Shown here: one piece after another, positions 51,305-57,900 of the stretch
Position numbering within the stretch: position 1 is the first letter of the stretch
How the letters are laid out: each line of letters opens with the position of its first letter
Assembly: GCA_005402585.1 (NCBI GenBank)
Contig: BIFP01000010.1
Span: 1 to 57,900, forward strand
Reading direction: 5' to 3'
DNA: 57,900 nt
Origin: Micromonosporaceae bacterium KJ-029
GTDB lineage: Bacteria; Actinomycetota; Actinomycetes; Mycobacteriales; Micromonosporaceae
Made by a program: the position numbers and the translations under genes
The notes under the pieces: generated by a model
Told to the model about the DNA's origin: nothing
Databases searched by the model: none
The model's input: only the letters and a program-made list of their open reading frames with translations

Positions 51305-51541
51305 ATGTTTGCATGGGGCAAGTGGTTGCGCCAGTTGGCCGCGGTCCTTGGTGTGGTCTTGCTCTCGGTGTTCGTGCCGGTCGCGGCCTGGGCGTCCACG
51401 GGGACTGGCGAGCGGGTGGTGGAGGCCGCCCGGCGCAGGCGGCTGGGCGGCGCCGGCTCGTTCTGCTGTCTGGTGGTTATCGCCGTGGTCGCGCTGCTGG
51501 TGCTGTGGCTGATACGCCGTCGGAGGGGCACGCCGCGTTGA
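51305..51541 (+). CDS. Small secreted/membrane protein
   Basis: A 78-aa protein from ATG 51305: a signal-like N-terminus (LRQLAAVLGVVLLSVFVPVA), a short basic middle with ERVVEAARRRRLGG, and one C-terminal membrane segment (FCCLVVIAVVALLVLWLI) ending RRRRGTPR. It has clear hydrophobic periodicity, but no family is recognised. Confidence 0.6.
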   Translation: MFAWGKWLRQLAAVLGVVLLSVFVPVAAWASTGTGERVVEAARRRRLGGAGSFCCLVVIAVVALLVLWLIRRRRGTPR

Positions 51542-52087
51542 CGTGCAGGCTTGACCAGGCGCACCAACGCCGGGCTCGTATCCTGCTCCCAGGCCGCCGG
51601 CCCTTGATCTCCCAAGATAGAACGAGCTGACCTGCGGGAACTGCGAGTCGAGCCGCAGGGTAGGGCAACCCTCGGACCGTCACTGGCCGAAAAAACGGAC
51701 GTGAGAGCACGGGGTCGAGACAGCGCCAACCAGACCAAAGTCCGCGTCCGGCAACAGCTTACGGACGCGGCCCAGGCGATGCGCGGCAAGAGCGCAGCAG
51801 TGCTTCGCAGTAGCGGCAAAGGAGTTGCAGAGCAGGTAGTCCCAACCGCAGTCAGTGCGATGTGCGGTGTGACCGTAAGAGTGCGGTCTGCAGGCGTTGG
51901 AAATGAACGACGCGCCGTTGTCGGTCGATGACGGCGCTCCCGTACGGGTCCGGCTCGAGACCCAGCTCGGTTTCAAGATGGTCGAGGGGGTCAGGGCCGT
52001 TGAGTTCGTCGCCGACTATCGACAGACCGGCATGGGCCAGGGCGGCTGGCGCGAAGACCACCAGTTCTACGCCAACGAAGCCGGCTT
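51542..52087. other. Gene-poor spacer
   Basis: About 545 bp with no recognisable gene. Short frames in it show no domain pattern. It presumably contains the promoter of the DUF488 gene. Confidence 0.45.
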
Positions 52088-52630
52088 GTGACATCGCGGG
52101 AGATCTGGACGATCGGGCACTGGACGTGCCCTGAACCGGCGTTCCTGCAGCCATTGCACGCGCACGACATCAGTCTGCTCGCCGACGTGCGGGCGCAGCC
52201 TGGATCGCGGCGCAACCCGCAGTTCGGGCGCGACGCGATGCCGCGCTGGCTGGCTCGGGCGGGAATCGACTACGTCCACCAGCCCGAACTGGGCGGCCGG
52301 CGCCGCAAGCAGGAGGTAGACCCTGAAATCAACGCCGGGTGGCGGCAGCCAAGTTTCAAAAACTACGCCGACTACACGCTCGGGCCCGAGTATCGAAGAG
52401 GCATTGAGACATTGACCGGCCTCGCCAGAAAGCGCCGCGTCGCGATCATGTGCGGTGAGCCGATGCCGTGGCGCTGCCACCGGCTGCTCACCGCCAACAT
52501 GCTCACAGCGCGGGGCTGGTCGGTGTGGCACCTGATCGGGGACGCCGAGCCGCGGCGGCACGAGTTGGGCCTGTGGGGCGCGACGCCATCGGTTGATGCG
52601 GACGGGCACGTGACGTACCCGGCAGCGTGA
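52088..52630 (+). CDS. DUF488 family protein
   Basis: A 180-aa protein starting with GTG 52088. It has the features of DUF488: EIWTIGHWTCPEPAFLQPL, ISLLADVRAQPGSRRNPQFG, DYVHQPELGGRR and VAIMCGEPMPWRCHRLLTAN. The Cys-containing MCxEPxPxxCHR motif is the presumed active or metal site. Function remains unestablished. It converges with aztA, with 26 bp between stops. Confidence 0.9.
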   Translation: MTSREIWTIGHWTCPEPAFLQPLHAHDISLLADVRAQPGSRRNPQFGRDAMPRWLARAGIDYVHQPELGGRRRKQEVDPEINAGWRQPSFKNYADYTLGPEYRRGIETLTGLARKRRVAIMCGEPMPWRCHRLLTANMLTARGWSVWHLIGDAEPRRHELGLWGATPSVDADGHVTYPAA

Positions 52631-52656
52631 CACCGCAGGCCCTCAGCCTGGTGTTG

Positions 52657-53295
52657 TCACTTCTCGACGGCGAGACTGGGCGTGGTGCCTTCAAGGTGAA
52701 TGGTCCGTTCGGCGAGTGCGGCTTCGGCGGGGTCGTGGCTGGCGATGACCATCGCCGCACCGGCGGCGGCGCGTTCGGTGAGCAGGTCGTGGACGTGCTG
52801 CCGGCTGTGGGTGTCGAGGGCGACGGTCGGCTCGTCGAGGATGTAGATGTCGGCGTCCTGGACGAGCGCCTGCGCGATGAGGGCGCGCTGGCGTTGCCCG
52901 CCGGAGAGTTCGCGGAGCCGCCGGCGGGCCAGGTGGGCGATGTCCAGCCGTTGCATGAGCTCCGCCACGCGGGCGCGGTCGTCGCGGCTGAGGCGGCGGC
53001 GCGGCGTGAACCGCCCGATCTGCACGCATTCGCCGACGGTCAGGGGGAGTGCGTCGATGTCGCTGGTGCGTTGCGGTAGCAGGGCGAGGCGGGTGCCCGG
53101 CCGCCGGACGACGCGGCCCCGGGTCGGTGGTGTGACGCCTGCGAGCAGGTGCAGCAGCGTGCTCTTGCCCGTGCCGTTCGCGCCGGTCAGAGCCACCGTG
53201 GTGCCGGATCCGACGCGCAGGTTCACGTCGTGCAGGACGGTGACGTCGGCGTACCGGAAACCCACCTGCTCCGCGGTCAGGACATCAGCGCTCAA
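52657..53295 (-). CDS. aztA: Zinc ABC transporter ATP-binding protein AztA
   Basis: A 212-aa ATPase. Walker A is GANGTGKST (residues 38-46), the Q-loop follows LALLPQRTSDIDALPLTV, the signature is LSGGQRQR, Walker B is DIYILDEPTVALD, and the switch His is in VIASHDP. Start is TTG 53295, five bases after AAGGGGA. It should energise the permease AztB. Unlike the known one-direction azt operon, it is transcribed away from aztB; the two starts share the Zur-like palindrome 53309-53323. Confidence 0.88.
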   Translation of the reverse strand: MSADVLTAEQVGFRYADVTVLHDVNLRVGSGTTVALTGANGTGKSTLLHLLAGVTPPTRGRVVRRPGTRLALLPQRTSDIDALPLTVGECVQIGRFTPRRRLSRDDRARVAELMQRLDIAHLARRRLRELSGGQRQRALIAQALVQDADIYILDEPTVALDTHSRQHVHDLLTERAAAGAAMVIASHDPAEAALAERTIHLEGTTPSLAVEK

Positions 53296-53308
53296 CGCAT
53301 CCCCTTAA

Positions 53309-53323
53309 TGACAACGACTATCA
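53309..53323. promoter_or_regulatory. Zur-box-like palindrome between aztA and aztB
   Basis: TGACAACGACTATCA: TGA and TCA ends separated by nine bases, the geometry of Zur boxes (TGAnAAtnntTnTCA type). It lies 14 bp from the aztA start and 23 bp from the aztB start, so zinc-loaded Zur would shut both directions. Confidence 0.65.
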
Positions 53324-53345
53324 TTTGACTATAGTCGCTCGGGTG

Positions 53346-54212
53346 ATGTCGTCTCTGGTCGAGCCGTTCACCGTCTCCTTCGTCGTTCGTGCGCTCATTG
53401 GTGGCGTGCTGCTTGCTGCGGCGTGTGCGCTGGTCGGTGTGTGGGTGATCGCCCGGGGGATGACCTTTCTCGGGGAGGCGATGAGCCACGGCATGTTGCC
53501 GGGAGTGGCGATCGCCTCGATCCTCGGCGGCAACCTCGTCGTGGGGGCCGCCGCCAGCGCGTTCGCCATGGCGGCCGGGGTCAACGCCCTGCGGCACAGC
53601 CGGGAGTTCGGGCGGGACACCAGCATCGGATTGCTGTTCGTCGGGATGCTCTCGGTCGGGGTCATCATCGTGTCGCACTCGCGGTCGTTCGCGACCGACC
53701 TGACGGCCTTCCTCTTCGGGGACGTGCTGGCGATCCGGCGGTCCGACCTGCTGCTGCTCGGCGGCGCCGTCGCCGTGGTCGCGGCGGTCACCGCCGGGTG
53801 CTACCGGCCGTTCCTGGCGCTGACCTTCGACCCGCGTAAGGCCCGGACGCTGGGCCTGCGCCCGGATCTGGCCAACGCGGCGATGCTGGCGCTGTTGACC
53901 GTCACGATGGCGGTCGCCTTCAGCGTGGTGGGCACGCTTCTGGCCTTCGGCATGCTGATCGCCCCGTCGGCGGCGGCCATGCTCGTGGCGCGCCGGCTGC
54001 CCGCGGTGATGCTGACCAGCTTCGTGATCGGCTCGGCCGCCGTCCTGGTCGGCCTGTGGGTCTCCTGGTACGCCGCGACCGCCGCCGGCGCCACGATCGC
54101 CGCCGTCGCCGTGCTGCTCTTCTTCGTGATCCTCGGGACGCGCCGGGTCGCGATCGTGCTGGCTCGACGCCGCCCGCCGATCGCCAACCTCTCACTGGAA
54201 GGAAACTCGTGA
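53346..54212 (+). CDS. aztB: Zinc ABC transporter permease AztB
   Basis: A 288-aa ABC-3 class permease with about eight membrane segments. Its conserved MSHGMLPGVAIA segment and GLWVSWYAATAAG near the end are signatures of the ZnuB/AztB group, and the HSREFGRDTSIGLLFVGML segment follows the coupling loop. ATG 53346 is taken as start; TTG 53325 is possible but lies on the edge of the Zur site. It is followed by the AztD-like gene with a four-base GTGA overlap. Confidence 0.88.
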   Translation: MSSLVEPFTVSFVVRALIGGVLLAAACALVGVWVIARGMTFLGEAMSHGMLPGVAIASILGGNLVVGAAASAFAMAAGVNALRHSREFGRDTSIGLLFVGMLSVGVIIVSHSRSFATDLTAFLFGDVLAIRRSDLLLLGGAVAVVAAVTAGCYRPFLALTFDPRKARTLGLRPDLANAAMLALLTVTMAVAFSVVGTLLAFGMLIAPSAAAMLVARRLPAVMLTSFVIGSAAVLVGLWVSWYAATAAGATIAAVAVLLFFVILGTRRVAIVLARRRPPIANLSLEGNS

Positions 54213-55396
54213 TCGCCATCAACGCCAGGCGCCTCGCCGGTGCCGCCGCCCTGAGCGTCACGCTCGCCCTGGGTGGGTGCGGCTCGTCGGGTGAGCCGCC
54301 GGACGTCGAGGAGACACCACACGGCTACGTCGCCGGTGCCGAGGAGTTGGCCGAGCCCCAGCCGGCCATCGCGTACGCGACCCGCGAAGCCCGGCAACTG
54401 CACCTGCTCGACCTGGCCACCGGGACGGAGGAGGAGGTCGGCCTGTCGCTCGGCGCCCAGCGGATCAGCGAGGACGGTCGTTTCGTCTACGTCAGCGGCC
54501 ACCGGCAACTCGAGGTCGTCGACGCCGGCGTCTGGACGATCGATCACACCGACCACGTCCACTACTACCGGGCACCGGCCCGTTCGGTCGGCACGCTGAC
54601 CCTTGACGCGCCGGTCACGACGGTCGCCGGCCACGAGGCGCACACCACCGTCGGTACGGCCGACGGGAAGGTCACCGTGCTGGACCGCCGGGAACTCGAA
54701 GCCGGCAAGATCGCCACGCTCGCCACCATCGACTCCGGCAGTTCGACGGCGCTGGCCGTGCCGTACGCGGATCGGCTGCTCGTCGCCGTCGGCGACGATC
54801 CGGCCCGCCCGGCGGACCACATCGTCGCGATGGATGAGCGTGGCGAATCGACCGGCGCCCTGGAGGTTCCGTGCGCCGCACCGCGGGGTGCGGCGGTGCT
54901 GCGCGGCGGCGCGGTGATCGCCTGCGAGGACGGTCTCGTCCGGGTGAAGCTGGAGGGCGACAAGCTCACCGCCAAGACCGTGTCCAGCCCACGGACTCCC
55001 GTCCCGGCGGAACCGTTCGGGTACCGGCCGCGCAGCAACGAGGCGGCGGTCGCGGACCGTGCCGGGATCTGGTCGGTGAACGCGGCCAAGGCGACCCTGC
55101 GATACCTGCCGGTGCGGGGACGGGAACTGGTGGCGGCGGCGTCACCGGCGGACGGCAGTACGGTGCTCGCCCTCGACCGGTCCGGCACGCTGATCAGCTA
55201 CGACCTGGAGACCGGGAGGCTGCTCGCGCAGAAGTCCGTGCCGGCCGCGAGTCTGACGCTGGACGTCGACCGTGCCTACCTGGCCGATCCGGCCGCCGGG
55301 GTCATCCACGAGATCGACTACCGCGACGGGCTGCGCACCGCCCGAACACTGCGCGTTGCCCAGCGACCGGATCTGGCCGTGGAGGTCGGCCGATGA
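54209..55396 (+). CDS. AztD-like zinc lipoprotein, paralogue 1
   Basis: A 395-aa lipoprotein from GTG 54209. Lipobox LALGGC. The rest is a WD-like propeller of AztD type: AIAYATREARQLHLLDLATG, VVDAGVWTIDHTDHVHYYRA, TVLDRREL and ALDRSGTLISYDLETGRLLA. The His-rich DHTDHVH (about residue 112-118) is a candidate zinc site; Cys-X-Cys pair positions around CAAPRGAAV and ACEDGLVRV match the disulfide of AztD. It lies between aztB and aztC with four-base overlaps, so it is part of one transcript. It is distinct from the second AztD-like protein at 56387. Confidence 0.8.
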   Translation: MIAINARRLAGAAALSVTLALGGCGSSGEPPDVEETPHGYVAGAEELAEPQPAIAYATREARQLHLLDLATGTEEEVGLSLGAQRISEDGRFVYVSGHRQLEVVDAGVWTIDHTDHVHYYRAPARSVGTLTLDAPVTTVAGHEAHTTVGTADGKVTVLDRRELEAGKIATLATIDSGSSTALAVPYADRLLVAVGDDPARPADHIVAMDERGESTGALEVPCAAPRGAAVLRGGAVIACEDGLVRVKLEGDKLTAKTVSSPRTPVPAEPFGYRPRSNEAAVADRAGIWSVNAAKATLRYLPVRGRELVAAASPADGSTVLALDRSGTLISYDLETGRLLAQKSVPAASLTLDVDRAYLADPAAGVIHEIDYRDGLRTARTLRVAQRPDLAVEVGR

Positions 55397-56307
55397 GGGC
55401 ACCGAAACTTCTGGCGGCGCTCGTCGCCGCGGCCGTGCTGCTGATGGGAGGCGCCGCCTGCACCTCGCCGAAGCGGACCCACATCCTGGTGACCACGAAC
55501 ATTCTCGGCAACGTCGTCGCGGAGATCGTCGGCGATCAGGCCGAGGTCAGCGTGCTGATGAAGCCGAACGCCGACCCGCACTCGTTCGCCATCTCGGCCC
55601 GGGAGGCGCACGCCATGCAGACGGCCGACCTGGTCGTCTACAACGGTCTCGGCCTGGAGGAGGGCGTCCTGCACCACGTCGAGGCAGCTGAGTCCGAGGG
55701 CGTCCCCACCGTCGAGGTGGGCGCAAGGATCGATCCCATGGAGTACCGAGACGGCGACGCCGCCGGGCTTCCGGATCCACACTTCTGGACCGACCCCGGG
55801 CGCGTCGTCACCGCGGTACGGATGCTGACCGACGAGATCATCACCCACGTCGACGGCGTCGACGCCGACGCCGTCCGCCAGCGCGCCGAAGCGTATGCCA
55901 AGGAGGTGAGGGATCTGGACGGCCGACTGGCCGAGCGTTTCGCCGGGATCCCGGCGCAGCGGCGGGTCCTCGTCACCAACCACCACGTCTTCGGCTACCT
56001 TGCCGCACGCTACGACCTCACGGTCGTCGGCGCGATCATCCCGAGTGGAACGACCCTGGCGTCGCCGAGCGCCTCCGACCTCGCCTCGCTGGTCACCGCC
56101 ATCGAGACCCACCGGGTGCCGGCCATCTTCGCCGACACCGCACAACCCGCACGCCTCGCCGAGGTCCTCGCCGCCGAGGCCGGCATCACGGTACGCGTCG
56201 TCGGGCTGTACTCCGAGTCGCTCAGCGACGCCGACGGCGACGCCGCCAGCTACCTGGACATGATGCGCTTCAACACCGAGGCGATCATCGGCGGCCTGAG
56301 CGGCTGA
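55393..56307 (+). CDS. aztC: Zinc-binding periplasmic-type protein AztC (ZnuA-like)
   Basis: A 304-aa cluster A-I solute-binding lipoprotein (LLMGGAACTS end of signal). It has expected metal ligands: His63 in ADPHSFAIS, His130 in DPHFWTDP, His197/198 in TNHHVFGYLA, and Asp248 in IFADTAQP. These match the three-His-one-Asp site known in AztC/ZnuA. It has no long His-rich loop between the first two ligands, as in AztC rather than ZnuA. Start ATG 55393 overlaps the stop of the AztD-like gene (ATGA). Confidence 0.9.
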   Translation: MRAPKLLAALVAAAVLLMGGAACTSPKRTHILVTTNILGNVVAEIVGDQAEVSVLMKPNADPHSFAISAREAHAMQTADLVVYNGLGLEEGVLHHVEAAESEGVPTVEVGARIDPMEYRDGDAAGLPDPHFWTDPGRVVTAVRMLTDEIITHVDGVDADAVRQRAEAYAKEVRDLDGRLAERFAGIPAQRRVLVTNHHVFGYLAARYDLTVVGAIIPSGTTLASPSASDLASLVTAIETHRVPAIFADTAQPARLAEVLAAEAGITVRVVGLYSESLSDADGDAASYLDMMRFNTEAIIGGLSG

Positions 56308-56348
56308 ACCCCAGCTACACCGTAACGGGCACGCCCGTGTACTTTACC

Positions 56349-56363
56349 CGAAAACGATTGTCA
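56349..56363. promoter_or_regulatory. Zur-box-like palindrome upstream of aztD
   Basis: CGAAAACGATTGTCA; GA and TCA ends have the same nine-base spacing as the site at 53309-53323, and AAACGATT is close to the common Zur-box core. One outer base differs (C for T). It lies 23 bp before the GTG start, suggesting a second Zur-controlled promoter. Confidence 0.7.
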
Positions 56364-56386
56364 GTTTCATGTACGAGAGGAATGCA

Positions 56387-57565
56387 GTGAACCGACACAC
56401 AACCAACGGCTTGGCCGCGCTGGTGGCAGCCTCGCTTGCGCTCACCGCCTGCGGGCCCGAGACGACGAACGAGACCGGATCCCCCTCCGCGTCGAGCACC
56501 GCTTCGGTGAAGGAACCGGTGGCGGTCACCTACGACGGCGGCATCCACGTGCTCGACGGCGAAACCCTCAAAGTGGCGCACACCGTCGCCCTGGACGGGT
56601 TCAACCGGATCAACCCGGCCGGCAACGACACCGGCGTCTTCGTCTCCACCGAGGCCGGCTTCCAGCTGCTCGACGCCACCGCCGGCAGGATGACCGACCT
56701 CACCTGGCCCGGCGCGAAGCCCGGCCACGTCGTGCTGCACGGCGACCGCACCATCCTGTTCACCGACGGCACGGGCGAGGTGCACAGCTTCGCCTCGAAG
56801 GACCTCGCCGACGGCAAGCCCACCGGACGCCAGTACAAGACCGCCCAGCCGCACCATGGCGTCGCGGTCGAGCTGGGCGACGGCACCCTGATCGTCACCC
56901 TCGGCACCGAGGAGTCCCGCTCCGGCGCGACCGCACTCGACAAGGACGGCAAGGAGATCGCCCGCAGCGAGGAATGCCCCGGCGTGCACGGCGAAGCCGT
57001 CGCCCAGGGCGAGATTGTCGGGCTCGGCTGCGAGGACGGCATGCTGCTGTTCAAGAACGGCGCCTTCGTCAAGGTCAAGAGCGACCGGGCGTACAGCCGC
57101 ATCGGCAACCAGGCCGGCAGCGACGCCTCGCCGGTCCTGCTCGGCGACTACAAGATCGAACCCGACGCCGAGCTGGAGTTCCCGGAGCAGTTCGCGCTCA
57201 TCGACACCGCCACCAACTCCCTCAAGGTGGTGCCGATGCCCGAGGGCGTCAGCTACAGCTTCCGCTCCCTGGGTCGCGGCCCGAAGGGCGAAGGCCTCAT
57301 CCTCGGCACCGACGGCAAGCTGCACGTCATCGACCCCGCCACCGGTGCGATCACCAACGCGTGGCCTGTCGTCGGCGCCTGGAAGGAGCCGATGAAGTGG
57401 CAGGAGCCCCGCCCGGCCCTCTTCGTCCGCGACGAAACCGCCTACATCACCGAGCCCGCCACCAAGAAGGTGCACCGGCTCGACCTCACCACCGGCAAGG
57501 TCGCCGGCTCGGTGGACCTGCCCGCGGTCCCCAACGAGATCAGCGGGACATTGTCGGCCCACTGA
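56387..57565 (+). CDS. aztD: Zinc metallochaperone AztD (paralogue 2)
   Basis: A 392-aa lipoprotein from GTG 56387 (GAGAGG upstream, preferred over ATG 56369). Lipobox LALTAC. It is a propeller with TYDGGIHVLDGETLKVAHT, TAQPHHGVAVELGDGTLIVT, CPGVHGEAVAQGEIVGLGCE and ATKKVHRLDLTTGKVAGSV. The HH, CPGVHGE and GCEDG elements are those of AztD, which hands zinc to AztC. It has its own Zur-like site, so it can be expressed apart from the aztB-D-C transcript. Confidence 0.87.
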   Translation: MNRHTTNGLAALVAASLALTACGPETTNETGSPSASSTASVKEPVAVTYDGGIHVLDGETLKVAHTVALDGFNRINPAGNDTGVFVSTEAGFQLLDATAGRMTDLTWPGAKPGHVVLHGDRTILFTDGTGEVHSFASKDLADGKPTGRQYKTAQPHHGVAVELGDGTLIVTLGTEESRSGATALDKDGKEIARSEECPGVHGEAVAQGEIVGLGCEDGMLLFKNGAFVKVKSDRAYSRIGNQAGSDASPVLLGDYKIEPDAELEFPEQFALIDTATNSLKVVPMPEGVSYSFRSLGRGPKGEGLILGTDGKLHVIDPATGAITNAWPVVGAWKEPMKWQEPRPALFVRDETAYITEPATKKVHRLDLTTGKVAGSVDLPAVPNEISGTLSAH

Positions 57566-57573
57566 TCACGAGA

Positions 57574-57612
57574 TGCCCGGCGGTAGCGGCCATCCACGCC
57601 CACCGCCGGGCA
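57574..57612. terminator. Terminator hairpin after aztD
   Basis: Perfect 11-bp stem TGCCCGGCGGT (57574-57584) with its complement (57602-57612) and a 17-base loop, nine bases after the aztD stop. Confidence 0.7.
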
Positions 57613-57900
57613 CGGGGCGGTCCCGGGCACTCGCCGGGCGGGTGGAATCGGCACTGTGGCCGTCGGCGTCATGTGTCGGTACCGGCCAGCACCGTCCGTG
57701 AAGTTAAGAGTCCCCGGTGACTCTGTCGCGACGCCCGTGCCGTGCGTGAAAATCGGGGGTGGTCACCCGCCGACGTCGTGCGTCCTTGGTGTTTCGAGCC
57801 CGTCTAAGAGCCTGGTAAATAAGGGTTCGGGCGGTCGCTGGGCGCAGCGAAGATCGACTGGGCGATGGCGTGGCGGCGTGACATGAGGAAGGGCCTTCGG
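57613..57900. other. Right edge, no gene recognised
   Basis: The last 288 bp hold no convincing gene. A weak hairpin, AGAGTC-CCCGGT-GACTCT, lies near 57707-57724. The AT-richer stretch around 57806-57832 (GAGCCTGGTAAATAAGG) stands out from its surroundings and could be an IS end, but the element would lie outside the window. Confidence 0.35.

Noticed and set aside
1..57900. CRISPR arrays, rRNA genes, complete tRNA genes
   Set aside because: No regularly spaced repeats, rRNA segments or complete cloverleaf sequences were seen; only the tRNA-Arg 3' half.

Overview
This is a high-GC actinomycete chromosome segment. NarL-type two-component genes, SigJ- and SigE-type ECF sigma factors, DUF2087, DUF6223, RNHCP and CGNR proteins, GTG and TTG starts and overlapping stop/start junctions all fit the Micromonosporaceae or a close relative. 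I cannot name a species. The window reads as accessory DNA: intact transport, regulation and sugar-use modules are separated by truncated and frameshifted genes and IS fragments (IS3, IS5, IS481, IS701, a serine recombinase). A 3' half of tRNA-Arg(ACG) at 47673-47720 looks like an attachment site of an integrated element.

Layout. 1-6.2 kb: truncated GNAT gene, a bicovalent FAD oxidase, an HxlR regulator divergent from an MFS exporter plus PPOX-like enzyme, and two tandem RNHCP zinc proteins. 7-10.3 kb: small membrane proteins and a histidine kinase/LuxR pair. 10.5-16.5 kb: an Hsp70-family gene split into two pieces by an MMPL transporter, an ECF SigJ factor and an NADH dehydrogenase-like flavoprotein. 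The Hsp70 start lies back to back with a truncated caspase-like gene, probably the remains of an actinobacterial conflict system. 16.5-26.4 kb: mainly decayed genes around an intact DUF2087 regulator, an ATP-dependent DNA ligase and a two-domain VOC protein.

26.7-33 kb: a DHA2 exporter with divergent TetR, then a MarR operon. Tandem 21-bp repeats at the MarR promoter recur 3 kb away. 33-38.3 kb: two convergent secreted GH43 glycosidases under one palindromic operator, separated by a strong hairpin. 38.6-41.3 kb: a hypothetical gene, a broken aminoglycoside acetyltransferase and a SigE-type sigma factor with its coupled membrane partner. 41.6-46.4 kb: a LacI-controlled sugar kinase and GH32-like hydrolase, plus a secreted beta-propeller phytase. 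47-51.5 kb: the tRNA fragment, IS481 remnant, a CGNR regulator divergent from an MFS exporter, and an IS3 remnant inserted in a PhzF-like gene.

52.6-57.6 kb: a zinc import locus of the AztABCD kind. It has a divergent ATPase gene, permease, zinc-binding protein and two different AztD-like lipoproteins, with matching Zur-box-like palindromes at both transcript starts.
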